From Pseudomonas sp. TH41 (GTDB lineage Bacteria; Pseudomonadota; Gammaproteobacteria; Pseudomonadales; Pseudomonadaceae), in contig NZ_JAEKFH010000003.1 in NCBI RefSeq assembly GCF_016650695.1, positions 186,001-250,000 on the forward strand: a DNA stretch of 64,000 nucleotides, written 5' to 3'. The notes below the pieces were generated by a model that did no database searches, was not told the origin of the DNA, and saw only the letters and a program-made list of their open reading frames with translations. Shown one piece after another: positions 26,992 to 37,901 of this stretch. Numbering within the stretch: position 1 is the stretch's first letter; every line of letters starts with the position of its first letter. The position numbers were made by a program, and so were the translations under genes.

Positions 26992-27029
26992 GGGCCGCTG
27001 CCTTCGAAGTTGAAAGTGGCAGCGGGCCC
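26992..27029 (-). terminator. Stem-loop between leuB and asd
   Basis: GGGCCGCTGCC pairs with GGCAGCGGGCCC with one bulged G; only a weak T-run follows on the minus strand. It may attenuate read-through or mark an mRNA processing site. Confidence 0.4.
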
Positions 27030-27035
27030 GAGAGA

Positions 27036-28118
<1,083 letters not shown>

Positions 28119-28183
28119 GCTTTCCTCATGTCATCAGTCGGTGCGCCCGTGAGCACACCCGGAAAAATTCTATCGTTCAGCGC

Positions 28184-28951
28184 TTATCGTTCAGCCATCA
28201 GCACCAGCACATCTGTACTGAATGAACCATCGGCCTCAATCTCAAAATAGTCACGTACTTCATTGCCCATCGACTGCTGCAACTCGAGGATTGCCGCGCG
28301 CATCACCTGGGGTGTGCGCATGCGCTCGACCCAGGAGTTGTACTCCAGACGCAGCCGTTGACGCGTGGTGCTGCGCGTGTGCAACCCCGCTTCGCTGACC
28401 TGACGCAACCACTCGCCGGCGGAATAATCGCGCACATGGCTGGTGTCGCGCAGCACCTCGACGCTTTGCAGGTAAGTGTCGAACAACGGACTGCCCGGTG
28501 ACAACACGTCAATGAACGCCGCCACGCCGCCCGGTTTCAGCACCCGACGAACTTCGCGCAGGGCCAGGCCGAGATCGCTCCAATGGTGCGCCGAATAACG
28601 GCTAAAGACGAAATCGAACTCGCCATCGGCAAATGGCAGGCGCTCGGCGGCACCGAGTACGGTGGACACATTGCTTAAGCCACGATCCACAGCGGCACCG
28701 GCGACCACGTCAAGCATCTGCTGGGACAGGTCGTAAGCCACGACTTCCTTGACCAGCGAGGCCACGTGAAAACTCACATGACCGGCGCCGCACCCCAGGT
28801 CCAGCACTCGGGCATCGCCCTGCCCTGCCAGTTCGGCTTGTAGCAGCGCAAATTCGGTGCCTTGAGCGTGAACGGCGCTGCTCAGGTAGGCCGCGGCCTG
28901 TTCACCGAATTGCTTTTGGACTACCTGGCTGTGCTGGGGGGTGCTGGTCAT
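28184..28951 (-). CDS. Class I SAM-dependent methyltransferase
   Basis: 255 residues from ATG at 28951 (MTSTPQHSQ), preceded by GGAAGT. An upstream extension would be encoded by the REP element and is rejected. Motif I is VLDLGCGAGH (around 50-59), motif II FDFVFSRYSAHHW and motif III VLKPGGVAAFIDV: the UbiE/Methyltransf_11 type. The substrate is unknown. It sits between leuD and leuB, an insertion into the leucine operon that also exists in other pseudomonads as far as I recall, but no link to leucine synthesis is evident. Confidence 0.85.
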   Translation of the reverse strand: MTSTPQHSQVVQKQFGEQAAAYLSSAVHAQGTEFALLQAELAGQGDARVLDLGCGAGHVSFHVASLVKEVVAYDLSQQMLDVVAGAAVDRGLSNVSTVLGAAERLPFADGEFDFVFSRYSAHHWSDLGLALREVRRVLKPGGVAAFIDVLSPGSPLFDTYLQSVEVLRDTSHVRDYSAGEWLRQVSEAGLHTRSTTRQRLRLEYNSWVERMRTPQVMRAAILELQQSMGNEVRDYFEIEADGSFSTDVLVLMAER

Positions 28952-28998
28952 GGGACTTCCTTTTTGGGGGTGAGTCTTGCGGTGTTTATTCGGGCCTC

Positions 28999-29063
28999 TT
29001 CGCGAGCAGGCTCGCTCCCACAGGGGATCGCATTTCAAATGTGGGAGCGAGCCTGCTCGCGAA
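28999..29063. repeat. REP palindrome pair, GCGAGCAGGCTCGC family
   Basis: Perfect 24-bp arms, 28999-29022 and 29040-29063, between leuD and the methyltransferase gene. Confidence 0.85.
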
Positions 29064-29086
29064 GGCGTCATCAGCCTTACGCAGAA

Positions 29087-29731
29087 TTATGCGTCGCGAA
29101 ACAACCACGGCTGGCTCGCGCGATGCTTGGCCTCAAACGTCGCAATCGCCTCGTGGTCCTGCAAGGTCAGGCCAATATCGTCCAGACCGTTGAGCAGGCA
29201 ATGCTTGCGGAACGCGTCGATTTCGAAGCTCAACACCTTGCCATCCGGACTGGTCACGGTCTGGGCTTGCAGATCGACCTGCAACTGATAGCCAGGCGTA
29301 GCTTCAACCTGCTGGAACAACTCATCCACTTCAGCGTCGCTCAAGATGATCGGCAGCAAGCCGTTCTTGAAGCTGTTGTTGAAGAAGATGTCGGCGTAGC
29401 TCGGCGCGATGATGCTGCGGAAACCATATTCTTCAAGCGCCCATGGCGCGTGCTCGCGGCTGGAGCCGCAACCGAAGTTTTCACGGGCCAACAATACGCT
29501 GGCACCTTGGTAACGCTCCGCGTTAAGGACGAAATCCTTGTTCAGCGGACGCTTGGAATTGTCCTGGTACGGCTGCCCCACATCCAGATAGCGCCATTCA
29601 TCGAACAGGTTCGGGCCAAAACCCGTGCGCTTGATCGATTTCAAGAATTGCTTCGGGATGATCTGGTCGGTGTCGACGTTGGCACGATCCAAAGGCGCGA
29701 CAAGACCAGTGTGCTGGGTAAAAGCTTTCAT
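29087..29731 (-). CDS. leuD: 3-isopropylmalate dehydratase small subunit
   Basis: 214 residues; the swivelling aconitase domain with [11 protein letters not shown] and [14 protein letters not shown]. With LeuC it isomerises 2- to 3-isopropylmalate. It follows leuC by 11 bp. Confidence 0.96.
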   Translation of the reverse strand: MKAFTQHTGLVAPLDRANVDTDQIIPKQFLKSIKRTGFGPNLFDEWRYLDVGQPYQDNSKRPLNKDFVLNAERYQGASVLLARENFGCGSSREHAPWALEEYGFRSIIAPSYADIFFNNSFKNGLLPIILSDAEVDELFQQVEATPGYQLQVDLQAQTVTSPDGKVLSFEIDAFRKHCLLNGLDDIGLTLQDHEAIATFEAKHRASQPWLFRDA

Positions 29732-29742
29732 GCTGCGCTCCT

Positions 29743-31161
29743 TTAGATCAATTCACGGACGTCGACGAAACGACCGTTCACAGCGGCGGCGGCGGCCATG
29801 GCCGGACTGACGAGGTGGGTACGGCCACCGGCGCCCTGACGGCCTTCGAAGTTACGGTTGGAGGTCGATGCACAATGCTCGCCCGACTCCAAACGGTCCG
29901 GGTTCATCGCCAGGCACATTGAGCAACCGGGTTCACGCCATTCGAAACCGGCGTCGAGGAAAATCTTGTCCAGGCCTTCGGATTCCGCCTGAGCCTTCAC
30001 CAGACCCGAACCCGGCACCACGATGGCCTGCTTGATGGTCGATGCCACTTTGCGGCCCTTGGCGATGACAGCTGCAGCGCGCAGGTCTTCGATCCGCGAG
30101 TTGGTGCAGGAACCGATGAACACGCGGTCCAGCTGAATGTCGGTGATCGCCTGATTGGCGGTCAAACCCATGTACTTCAAGGCGCGTTCGATGGAGCCGC
30201 GTTTAACCAGGTCCATCTCCTGAGCCGGATCCGGCACGTTCTGGTCGACAGCCAACACCATCTCCGGTGACGTGCCCCAGCTGACTTGCGGTTTGATCTG
30301 GGTCGCGTCGAGTTCGACGATGGTGTCGAATTTGGCGTCCTTATCGGTCACCAGGTCTTTCCAGGCTTCGACGGCCAAGTCCCATTCCGCGCCCTTCGGA
30401 GCAAATGGACGACCCTTCACGTAGGCCACGGTTTTTTCGTCTGCAGCCACCAGGCCTACGCGAGCGCCAGCCTCGATGGACATGTTGCAGATGGTCATGC
30501 GGCCTTCAACGGACAAATCGCGAATCGCGCTACCGGCGAATTCGATGGCATGACCGTTACCGCCGGCGGTGCCGATTTTGCCGATGACCGCGAGGACGAT
30601 GTCCTTGGCGGTCACGCCGAACGGCAGTTTGCCTTCGACGGAGACCAACATATTCTTCATTTTCTTGGCAACCAGGCACTGAGTGGCGAGCACGTGCTCG
30701 ACCTCGGAAGTGCCGATACCGTGAGCCAGAGCACCGAACGCGCCGTGGGTCGAGGTATGGGAGTCGCCGCAGACCACGGTCATGCCCGGCAAAGTCGCGC
30801 CCTGCTCCGGGCCGATGACGTGAACGATGCCTTGACGCACATCATTCATCTTGAATTCGACAATGCCATATTCATCGCAGTTATCGTCGAGGGTCTGAAC
30901 CTGCAAACGCGAGACCTCGTCGGCAATGGCTGCGATGCCGCCCTTGCGTTCCGGGGTAGTCGGTACGTTGTGGTCCGGGGTTGCGATGTTGGCATCGATG
31001 CGCCAAGGCTTGCGCCCTGCCAGGCGCAAGCCTTCAAAGGCTTGCGGCGAAGTCACTTCGTGGATGATGTGACGATCGATGTAGATCAGCGCAGAGCCAT
31101 CGTCGCGCTGTTTAACCAAATGCGAATCCCAGAGCTTGTCGTAGAGCGTTTTGCCGGCCAT
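29743..31161 (-). CDS. leuC: 3-isopropylmalate dehydratase large subunit
   Basis: 472 residues of the aconitase family. The Cys ligands of the [4Fe-4S] cluster lie in GSCTNSR and in the [10 protein letters not shown] region, and [12 protein letters not shown] is the family signature. It is the first gene of the leu operon and is divergent from a LysR-type regulator with a shared 147-bp control region. Confidence 0.96.
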   Translation of the reverse strand: MAGKTLYDKLWDSHLVKQRDDGSALIYIDRHIIHEVTSPQAFEGLRLAGRKPWRIDANIATPDHNVPTTPERKGGIAAIADEVSRLQVQTLDDNCDEYGIVEFKMNDVRQGIVHVIGPEQGATLPGMTVVCGDSHTSTHGAFGALAHGIGTSEVEHVLATQCLVAKKMKNMLVSVEGKLPFGVTAKDIVLAVIGKIGTAGGNGHAIEFAGSAIRDLSVEGRMTICNMSIEAGARVGLVAADEKTVAYVKGRPFAPKGAEWDLAVEAWKDLVTDKDAKFDTIVELDATQIKPQVSWGTSPEMVLAVDQNVPDPAQEMDLVKRGSIERALKYMGLTANQAITDIQLDRVFIGSCTNSRIEDLRAAAVIAKGRKVASTIKQAIVVPGSGLVKAQAESEGLDKIFLDAGFEWREPGCSMCLAMNPDRLESGEHCASTSNRNFEGRQGAGGRTHLVSPAMAAAAAVNGRFVDVRELI

Positions 31162-31213
31162 CAGACGGTTTCCTCATCAGCTTGTTTCTATGCCCCGGGT
31201 TTTGGAAATTCAA

Positions 31214-31250
31214 TAACCCCTTGGCTTGTGAGGTCGATCCTAGGGGGTTA
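31214..31250. promoter_or_regulatory. Inverted repeat in the leuC/LysR intergenic region
   Basis: TAACCCC (31214-31220) and GGGGTTA (31244-31250) are arms of an interrupted palindrome, 50-90 bp from each start. This is a plausible binding site for the divergent LysR regulator or an attenuator-like hairpin in the leuC leader. Confidence 0.45.
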
Positions 31251-31308
31251 CATTAAATAACTCAAATTCATATTTTTCATGCTTTGGATAACCAACTGGA
31301 ATACAACA

Positions 31309-32199
31309 ATGGACCTGGCCAACCTCAACGCTTTTATCGCGATTGCCGAGACCGGGAGCTTTTCCGGCGCGGGCGAACGGCTGCACCTGACCCAGCCCGC
31401 GATCAGTAAACGTATCGCCGGGCTCGAGCAGCAATTGAAGGTGCGACTGTTTGACCGATTGGGCCGCGAAGTGAGCCTGACAGAGGCTGGCCGCGCCTTG
31501 CTGCCGCGGGCCTATCAGATTCTGAATGTGCTGGATGACACCCGTCGGGCCCTGACCAATCTCACCGGCGAAGTGACTGGCCGCCTGACCCTGGCCACCA
31601 GTCACCACATCGGCCTGCATCGCTTGCCGCCCTTATTACGGGAGTTCACCCGACGTTACCCACAGGTAGCGCTGGATATTCAGTTCCTCGATTCGGAAGT
31701 GGCCTACGAAGAAATCCTCCATGGCCGCGCCGAACTGGCGGTGATTACCCTGGCGCCGGAGCCCCATACGCTGGTCAAGGCCACGCCGGTGTGGGACGAC
31801 CCGCTGGACTTCGTGGTCGCCCCCGAGCATTCGCTGATCAGCAACGGTGCGGTCAGCCTGGCAGATATCGCCCTGCACCCGGCAGTGTTCCCCGGCGGCA
31901 ACACCTTCACTCATCACATCGTCCAGCGCCTGTTCGAGGCTCAGGGCCTGACGCCGAACATCGCCATGAGTACGAATTATTTGGAAACCATCAAAATGAT
32001 GGTCTCGATCGGCCTGGCCTGGAGCGTCTTGCCGCGCACCATGCTTGACGATCAGGTTGCGCGAATACCTTTGCCGGGCATACAACTCACTCGCCAGCTA
32101 GGCTATATCCTGCACACAGAACGGACACTGTCGAACGCGGCACGGGCCTTTATGGCCCTGCTGGATGCACAAATCGATCTGCCAGGGAAACAAGGCTAA
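31309..32199 (+). CDS. LysR-family transcriptional regulator, divergent from leuC
   Basis: 296 residues from ATG at 31309 (MDLANLNAFIAI), the normal LysR start. The N-terminal winged HTH (GSFSGAGERLHLTQPAISKRI, about 17-37) is followed by a periplasmic-binding-like effector domain. Divergent placement suggests it controls the leu operon, perhaps in response to isopropylmalate or a downstream metabolite; this is inferred from position only. Confidence 0.9.
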   Translation: MDLANLNAFIAIAETGSFSGAGERLHLTQPAISKRIAGLEQQLKVRLFDRLGREVSLTEAGRALLPRAYQILNVLDDTRRALTNLTGEVTGRLTLATSHHIGLHRLPPLLREFTRRYPQVALDIQFLDSEVAYEEILHGRAELAVITLAPEPHTLVKATPVWDDPLDFVVAPEHSLISNGAVSLADIALHPAVFPGGNTFTHHIVQRLFEAQGLTPNIAMSTNYLETIKMMVSIGLAWSVLPRTMLDDQVARIPLPGIQLTRQLGYILHTERTLSNAARAFMALLDAQIDLPGKQG

Positions 32200-32266
32200 G
32201 GTGTGCTACTTCTTATAGAGCCGCGAAACCCTGTGCCTAACGCCCCTTTCTGCCCAAGGCTTGCCA

Positions 32267-35200
32267 ATGCCGAAATCTGTTGATCGTATTCCGCCGATGC
32301 CGCATATACAGGCGCTTGACCCGAAACGGTCCGAGCAAAGCTGGGAAAGCGCGCCGCAATTGCTGGCAGCCCTCAACGGCGCACGTTTGGGCGCGTGGTA
32401 CTGGGACATCGAACGTGGGCAGATCAGCTGGTCCCGGGGCACCCAGGCATTGTTCGGTTTCGATCCCCGGCAACCCTTGCCGGCCGATCTGGAATACCTG
32501 GATTTGGTGCCCCCGGAGGATCGGGCAAAGACCGTTCGCGCCTTCCACGCCGTGATCGCCGGCGCGCCGCTGGAACAGGCGATGCACCACCGTATCCGTT
32601 GGCCCGACGGCAGCCTGCACTGGCTGGAGATCAACGGCAGCCTGCTGCCGGACAAACACGGTCGGCCCAGAATGATCGGCGTGATCCGCGAAATCACCCA
32701 CCAGCGCCAGCGCGAACAAGCACTGAGCAGCTCGGAAAAACGCTTCGCGACATTGTTTCACCTGTGCCCGAATATGGTGCTGCTGACCCGCCAGGATGAT
32801 GGCCTGATCACCGAGGCCAACCAGTATTTCGAAAGCCTGTTCGGCTGGCCGGTGCAGAATGCCATTGGTCGTACCACCCTTGAACTGGGCCTGTGGGTAC
32901 ACCCGGATCAACGGGAAAAACTGGTCAAGGCCACCAAGGCCAAAGGCGAATTGATCAGCATGGAGGTGCAGTTCCGCGCCAGCAATGGCCAGATTCACGA
33001 CGGCATCCTCAGTGCGCAAAAGGTCGAGCTCGAGGGCCAGCCTTATCTGCTGAGTACCTTCCTCGATACCACCGAAAGCAAAGCCGCCGAGCAAGCCCTC
33101 AAAGACAGCCAGGAACGTCTCGACCTGGCCCTGGATTCAGCACAACTCGGCACCTGGGACTGGCACATTCCCAGCGGTATGCTTTACGGCTCGGCCCGCG
33201 CCGCCCAGCTGCACGGGCTGGAAGCCATACCTTTCCATGAATCTTTCGAAGAGTTTTTCGAAGGCGTCCCCGGCGAAGAACGCGACACCATGCGCGACGC
33301 CTACCGCAGCCTGCGCGAGGGCCCGGCCGGCAACTATCAGCTGACCTACCGCGTGCAGCTGCCGGACGGCAGTACCTGCTATCTGGAAAGCCGCGCCCGC
33401 CTCTATCGCGATGAAAACGGCGTCCCGCTGCGCATGGCGGGCACCCTCCTTGACATCACCGATCAGGTAGAACGCGAAGAGCGACTGGTGGCATCAGAAG
33501 AGAAGTTCGCGACGCTGTTCCAGGTCAGTCCGGACCCGATCTGCGTGACCCGTCAGGACTCGGGCCAGTTCATCGAGATCAATTCCAGTTTCACGCAAAC
33601 GTTCGGCTGGAGCGCCGCCGACGTGATTGGCCATAGCGCCGATGAAATCGGCCTGTGGGATGCCTCGGCGAAAAGCCTGCAACGGATCGAGCAGGTCATC
33701 CGCGAACAGGGCCTCAATAACGTGGCGATCCAGGTCCAGCACAAAGACGGACAGTCCCTGACCTGCGTGATTTCGAGCCGTCAGATCAGCGTCGGCGATC
33801 AACCGTGCATCGTCACCACCTTGCGCGACATCACCCAACAGCAACGCTCCGAAGCGGCGCTCAAGGCCAGCGAAGAGAAGTTCGCCAAGGCGTTCCACTC
33901 CAGCCCTGACGCGATCACCATCACCGAGCGCGACACCGGGCGTTATCTGGAGGTCAACGACGGCTTCTGCCGCCTGACGGGCTACCGCGCCGATGAAGTG
34001 ATCGGCCGCACCGTGTATCAAGTCGGTATCTGGGCCGAAGAGAAACAACGCTCGGCGCTGCTGTCCGAGCTACAGATCAAGGGCCGGGTGCATCATCAGG
34101 AAATGCTCGGGCGCAATAAACGCGGCGAGTTGCTGACCGTCGAAGTCTCGGTGGAACCCATTACCCTGAATGAAACAGCTTGCCTGCTGCTGACCGCACG
34201 AGACGTCAGCCTGCTGAAAAACGCCGAGGCACAGATCCGTCACCTGGCCTACCACGACCCACTGACCAATCTGCCCAACCGCGCACTCCTGATGGATCGC
34301 CTGAGCCAGCAGATCGCCCTGCTCAAGCGCCACAACCTGCGCGGGGCTTTGCTGTTTCTCGATCTCGATCACTTCAAGCACATCAATGATTCGCTGGGTC
34401 ATCCGGTGGGCGATACCGTACTGAAAATCATCACCGCGCGGCTCGAGGCCAGCGTGCGCATGGAAGACACCGTGGCGCGACTGGGCGGCGATGAGTTCGT
34501 CGTGCTCCTGAGTGGCCTGGAAGGCTCGCGCCACGAAGTCAGCGAACAGGTTCGGGAACTGGCGGACACCTTGCGCGAACTGCTGTCCGAACCGATGTTC
34601 CTCGACGGGCAACGCCTGCAAGTGACACCGAGCATCGGCATCGCGCTGATTCCCGACCATGGATCCACGCCCACCGACCTGCTCAAACGCGCCGATATCG
34701 CCCTCTATCGGGCCAAGGATTCGGGTCGCAACACCACGCAGATGTACCACAACACCATGCAGAAGGCCGCCAGCGAACGCCTGCGCATGGAAACCGACCT
34801 GCGCCTGGCGCTTTCACGGGGCGAATTTCGCGTGCATTACCAACCTCAGGTGGATGCCCGCACCAACCGCATCGTCGGCGCCGAAGCACTGGTGCGCTGG
34901 AACCATCCGCAGCTCGGCGAACAATCGCCTACTGAGTTCATCAAGGTGCTGGAAGACAGCGGGCTGATTCTCGAGGTCGGCACCTGGATCGTCGATGAAG
35001 CCTGCGAAGCCTTCAAACTGTTGATGACCCGGGGGTTGATAGACCCGCTCGACTTCAGCCTGTGCGTCAACATCAGCCCACGACAGTTCCGCCAGAACGA
35101 CTTCGTCGAACGCATCGAACACAGCCTCGTCAGCCATGGCCTGCCCTGCTCGTTGCTGAAACTGGAAATCACCGAAGGCATCGTCATCCAGAACCTGGAT

Positions 35201-35545
35201 GACACCATCGGCAAAATGCGCCGGCTGAAAAAACTCGGTGTGAGCTTTGCCATGGACGACTTCGGCACCGGTTATTCCTCACTGACTTACCTCAAACGCC
35301 TGCCGGTCGACACGTTGAAAATCGATCAGTCGTTTATCCGTGACGCCACCACCGACCCGAACGATGCGGAGATCATCCGCGCCATCGTCGCCATGGCTCT
35401 CAGCCTGGAATTGAAAGTGATCGCCGAAGGCGTTGAGACGCCAGAGCAGCTTGAGTTTTTGCAGGGACTGGGCTGCCATTTTTACCAGGGGTATTTGCAC
35501 AGTCGGCCGCTGCCGGTGGAGGAGTTTTTGAAACTCCTTAAATAA
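32267..35545 (+). CDS. Multi-PAS GGDEF-EAL cyclic-di-GMP protein
   Basis: 1092 residues from ATG at 32267 (a TTG two codons earlier is also possible). About five PAS/PAC units fill the first 640 residues (near 30-150, 160-275, 285-410, 415-535 and 540-655). The GGDEF domain has LGGDEF with an upstream RMED, five residues before it, an intact inhibitory I-site. The EAL domain has GAEALVRW, the DDFGTGYSS loop and EGVET, so both cyclase and phosphodiesterase motifs look intact. No membrane segment is seen, so it is a cytosolic sensor. A REP pair and terminator separate it from ibpA. Confidence 0.9.
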   Translation: MPKSVDRIPPMPHIQALDPKRSEQSWESAPQLLAALNGARLGAWYWDIERGQISWSRGTQALFGFDPRQPLPADLEYLDLVPPEDRAKTVRAFHAVIAGAPLEQAMHHRIRWPDGSLHWLEINGSLLPDKHGRPRMIGVIREITHQRQREQALSSSEKRFATLFHLCPNMVLLTRQDDGLITEANQYFESLFGWPVQNAIGRTTLELGLWVHPDQREKLVKATKAKGELISMEVQFRASNGQIHDGILSAQKVELEGQPYLLSTFLDTTESKAAEQALKDSQERLDLALDSAQLGTWDWHIPSGMLYGSARAAQLHGLEAIPFHESFEEFFEGVPGEERDTMRDAYRSLREGPAGNYQLTYRVQLPDGSTCYLESRARLYRDENGVPLRMAGTLLDITDQVEREERLVASEEKFATLFQVSPDPICVTRQDSGQFIEINSSFTQTFGWSAADVIGHSADEIGLWDASAKSLQRIEQVIREQGLNNVAIQVQHKDGQSLTCVISSRQISVGDQPCIVTTLRDITQQQRSEAALKASEEKFAKAFHSSPDAITITERDTGRYLEVNDGFCRLTGYRADEVIGRTVYQVGIWAEEKQRSALLSELQIKGRVHHQEMLGRNKRGELLTVEVSVEPITLNETACLLLTARDVSLLKNAEAQIRHLAYHDPLTNLPNRALLMDRLSQQIALLKRHNLRGALLFLDLDHFKHINDSLGHPVGDTVLKIITARLEASVRMEDTVARLGGDEFVVLLSGLEGSRHEVSEQVRELADTLRELLSEPMFLDGQRLQVTPSIGIALIPDHGSTPTDLLKRADIALYRAKDSGRNTTQMYHNTMQKAASERLRMETDLRLALSRGEFRVHYQPQVDARTNRIVGAEALVRWNHPQLGEQSPTEFIKVLEDSGLILEVGTWIVDEACEAFKLLMTRGLIDPLDFSLCVNISPRQFRQNDFVERIEHSLVSHGLPCSLLKLEITEGIVIQNLDDTIGKMRRLKKLGVSFAMDDFGTGYSSLTYLKRLPVDTLKIDQSFIRDATTDPNDAEIIRAIVAMALSLELKVIAEGVETPEQLEFLQGLGCHFYQGYLHSRPLPVEEFLKLLK

Positions 35546-35555
35546 CACAGCCCCT

Positions 35556-35654
35556 TGTAGGAGCGAGCTTGCTCGCGATGGACTCAAGAGCGGCGCGTTT
35601 ATTCATAAAACACGCGTTATCGTTAACGTCCATCGCGAGCGAGCTCGCTCCTAC
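35556..35654. repeat. REP palindrome pair, TGTAGGAGCGAGC family
   Basis: Outer arms start at 35556 and 35630; one base differs in the inner stem (GCGAGC against GCAAGC). Confidence 0.85.
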
Positions 35655-35670
35655 GGAGGGCAAGGGGCAC

Positions 35671-35701
35671 AAAAAAAGGGCGCCAGTGGCGCCCTTTTTT
35701 A
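35671..35701. terminator. Bidirectional terminator
   Basis: AAAAAAAGGGCGCC-AGT-GGCGCCCTTTTTTT: perfect stem with A and T runs on either side, serving both the GGDEF-EAL gene and the convergent ibpA. Confidence 0.9.
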
Positions 35702-35711
35702 CTGCTCTGCC

Positions 35712-36158
35712 TTAATGCTGCAGAGCCGGTTTCTGCGTCCCGTTGATCGGGATGCGTTTGGCTTTCGCCTCTTCTGGAACAACCCGCAGCAGGTCGATAC
35801 TCAACAGACCGTTGCGCAGGTCGGCGGCCTTGATCTCGATGTGATCGGCCAGGCGGAACGACAGTTTGAACGCGCGCTGGGCGATGCCTTGATGCAGGAA
35901 GGTCACGCCTTCAGTCGCGTCGCGTTTGCCGCCACTGATGGTCAGCACGCCCTTCTCGACTTGCAGGTCCAGGTCTTCTTCCTGGAAGCCCGCCGCCGCC
36001 ACGACGATGCGGTATTGATCATCACCGTGCTTTTCGACGTTGTAAGGTGGGTAGGTGCTGCCTGGCTCATTACGCAGGGCGGTTTCGAACAGGTCGTTAA
36101 AACGGTCGAAGCCTACGGAGGAACGGAACAGTGGGGCCAGGGAAAATGCAGTACTCAT
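35712..36158 (-). CDS. ibpA: Small heat-shock protein, IbpA type
   Basis: 148 residues of the Hsp20/alpha-crystallin family. The N-terminus FRSSVGFDRFNDLFETAL and core VEKGVLTISGGKRD match the IbpA/HspA class. IbpA binds unfolding proteins and keeps them refoldable by DnaK/ClpB. The C-terminal tail carries RIPIN, an I-x-I-like anchor for oligomer contacts. Its leader holds a sigma-32 promoter and a ROSE-type thermometer. Confidence 0.95.
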   Translation of the reverse strand: MSTAFSLAPLFRSSVGFDRFNDLFETALRNEPGSTYPPYNVEKHGDDQYRIVVAAAGFQEEDLDLQVEKGVLTISGGKRDATEGVTFLHQGIAQRAFKLSFRLADHIEIKAADLRNGLLSIDLLRVVPEEAKAKRIPINGTQKPALQH

Positions 36159-36167
36159 GGTTCAAAT

Positions 36168-36222
36168 CTCCTGAAAACAATCAGCAAGGTTTTTTGTCTC
36201 CGCGACCCGAATTCGGCATCGC
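36168..36222 (-). promoter_or_regulatory. ROSE-type RNA thermometer in the ibpA leader
   Basis: On the minus strand the distal hairpin (36168-36189) pairs CTTGCTGA with the Shine-Dalgarno segment TCAGGAG, leaving one bulged G inside TTGCT. This is the defining U(U/C)GCU element of ROSE thermometers. A second hairpin (36202-36222, GCGA...TCGC around CCGAATTCGG) precedes it. The AUG is 9 nt after the occluded site. Melting at high temperature would expose the site and allow IbpA translation. Confidence 0.8.
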
Positions 36223-36229
36223 GTAATCC

Positions 36230-36259
36230 TTAGATAGGGACCGCTGATTACTTTTCAAG
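36230..36259 (-). promoter_or_regulatory. Sigma-32 promoter of ibpA
   Basis: Minus-strand CTTGAAA (complement of 36253-36259), a 13-bp spacer and CCCTATCTAA (complement of 36230-36239), close to the heat-shock consensus CTTGAAA-N11-16-CCCATNT. Confidence 0.8.
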
Positions 36260-36278
36260 AGATTACTTTCAGATTTTT

Positions 36279-37238
36279 TCAGGCCGCTTCAGATACCTGC
36301 AGACCCAGTAAATGCGAGACATGATCCAGTTCGGTTTCACGGCGCAGCACCGTGAACAGCTCTACCGCTTCGGGATAATTGCGGGTCAGCATTGCCAGCC
36401 ACTGCTTTAGGCGACCCGGCGACTGACGTGGCGTCATCTGCGCCTTGGCTTGCAGCCAGAAGTCCTGAATCAGCGGCAGCAGTTCGGCCCAGGTCATCTC
36501 GACGACCTCCTCACCGGCCCGCGCCGCCACGATTTGCCGCGCCAGGTCCGGACGCGAGACAAGACCGCGACCCAGCATGATGTCTTCCACGCCGCTGATT
36601 TCGCGGCAACGGCGCCAGTCTTCGACGCTCCAGATGTCGCCATTGGCGAACACCGGTACCTTGACCACGTCCTGCACCCGCGGAATCCATTCCCAATGGG
36701 CTGGTGGCTTGTAGCCGTCAGTCTTGGTTCGTGCATGCACGACGATGTGCGCAGCGCCGCCTTCGGCCAGGGCCGTGGCGCACACCAGCGCACCGTCCGG
36801 GCTGTCGAAACCCAGACGCATCTTGGCGGTGACGGGAATGTGCGCCGGAACGGCGCGACGGACATGCTCGACAATCTGGTTCAGCAGCTCAGGCTCTTTG
36901 AGCAGCACGGCGCCACCACGGGACTTGTTCACGGTTTTGGCCGGGCAACCGAAGTTCAGATCGATCACTTCGGAGCCCAATTCGCAAGCGAGCGCGGCAT
37001 TTTCCGCCAGGCACACCGGGTCGGAGCCGAGCAGCTGTACCCGCAGCGGTACGCCGGATGCTGTGCGCGCACCGTTCAGCAATTCAGGACCGAACTTGTG
37101 GAAATAGGCAGGCGTGAGCAGTTGGTCGTTGATCCGGATGAACTCGGTCACGCACCAATCGATACCGCCCACACGGGTCAGCACGTCCCGCAGGATGTTG
37201 TCGACCAACCCCTCCATGGGTGCCAAAGCAATTTGCAT
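36279..37238 (-). CDS. dusC: tRNA-dihydrouridine synthase C
   Basis: 319 residues from ATG at 37238 ([10 protein letters not shown]). An FMN-dependent TIM barrel with catalytic Cys98 in [16 protein letters not shown], followed by a C-terminal helical tRNA-binding domain. The N-terminus and the VNKSRGGA stretch fit DusC (U16 of tRNAs) better than DusA or DusB. It stands alone, divergent from nothing close. Confidence 0.9.
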   Translation of the reverse strand: MQIALAPMEGLVDNILRDVLTRVGGIDWCVTEFIRINDQLLTPAYFHKFGPELLNGARTASGVPLRVQLLGSDPVCLAENAALACELGSEVIDLNFGCPAKTVNKSRGGAVLLKEPELLNQIVEHVRRAVPAHIPVTAKMRLGFDSPDGALVCATALAEGGAAHIVVHARTKTDGYKPPAHWEWIPRVQDVVKVPVFANGDIWSVEDWRRCREISGVEDIMLGRGLVSRPDLARQIVAARAGEEVVEMTWAELLPLIQDFWLQAKAQMTPRQSPGRLKQWLAMLTRNYPEAVELFTVLRRETELDHVSHLLGLQVSEAA

Positions 37239-37303
37239 GAAAAACACACTCGACGAAAAACGTGCGGCAGTTTACTGGATTGCGCGGAAAATCGCAGATC
37301 CCT

Positions 37304-37403
37304 TGTAGGAGCGAGCTTGCTCGCGAAAAGCTGGCGAACGCCGCGGAACGTCAGGATTGCCACGTTATCGTTGACGACCATCGCGAGCAAGCTCGCTCCT
37401 ACA
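37304..37403. repeat. REP palindrome pair, TGTAGGAGCGAGC family
   Basis: Arms from 37304 and to 37403 between the thioesterase gene and dusC. Confidence 0.85.
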
Positions 37404-37853
37404 TCAGATTTGGGTTGTATCCAACATGTGCAACGCCGGGCCATAGCCTTCGATAAACTCCGCCGGCATGCGCTTGGGTTTGCCGGTGGACAGTTCGATG
37501 CAGACGAAGGTGGTTTGTGCACGCAACAACGTGGTGTTGTCGCTCGGGCGCTTCAACTGGAAATGTCGGGTCATTTTCAGGCGCTGGTCCCAGTCGACGA
37601 TCCAGGTCGCCAATTGCAGCTCGTCGCCTTCATACGCGGCAGCCAGGTAATCGATCTCGTGCCGTACCACCGCCATCGCCCGATCCAGCCGACGATATTC
37701 GACCAGGTCCAGACCCAGCCGTTGCGAGTGGCGCCAGGCGCAGCGTTCGAGCCAGGTTACATACACCGCGTTATTCGCGTGCCCCAGCCCGTCGATGTCC
37801 TCGGCGCCTACTTCCAGATCAATGATAAATGGCGTTGCCCGATCCCAGCCCAT
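37404..37853 (-). CDS. Hot-dog fold acyl-CoA thioesterase, 4HBT family
   Basis: 149 residues. DIDGLGHANNAVYVTWLE is the 4-hydroxybenzoyl-CoA thioesterase signature with the catalytic Asp and the downstream His-Asn. The YbgC/FadM group hydrolyses acyl-CoA or acyl-ACP. The substrate is unknown. The stop directly abuts the REP pair. Confidence 0.85.
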   Translation of the reverse strand: MGWDRATPFIIDLEVGAEDIDGLGHANNAVYVTWLERCAWRHSQRLGLDLVEYRRLDRAMAVVRHEIDYLAAAYEGDELQLATWIVDWDQRLKMTRHFQLKRPSDNTTLLRAQTTFVCIELSTGKPKRMPAEFIEGYGPALHMLDTTQI

Positions 37854-37901
37854 GCCCCACTCCCGGTCAGATAAATTCGACCGGGGCAGTGTAACGGATG
37901 C

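Noticed and set aside
28952..29071. N-terminal extension of the methyltransferase
   Set aside because: It is encoded by a REP palindrome and lacks family similarity; a good start with ribosome binding site exists at 28951.
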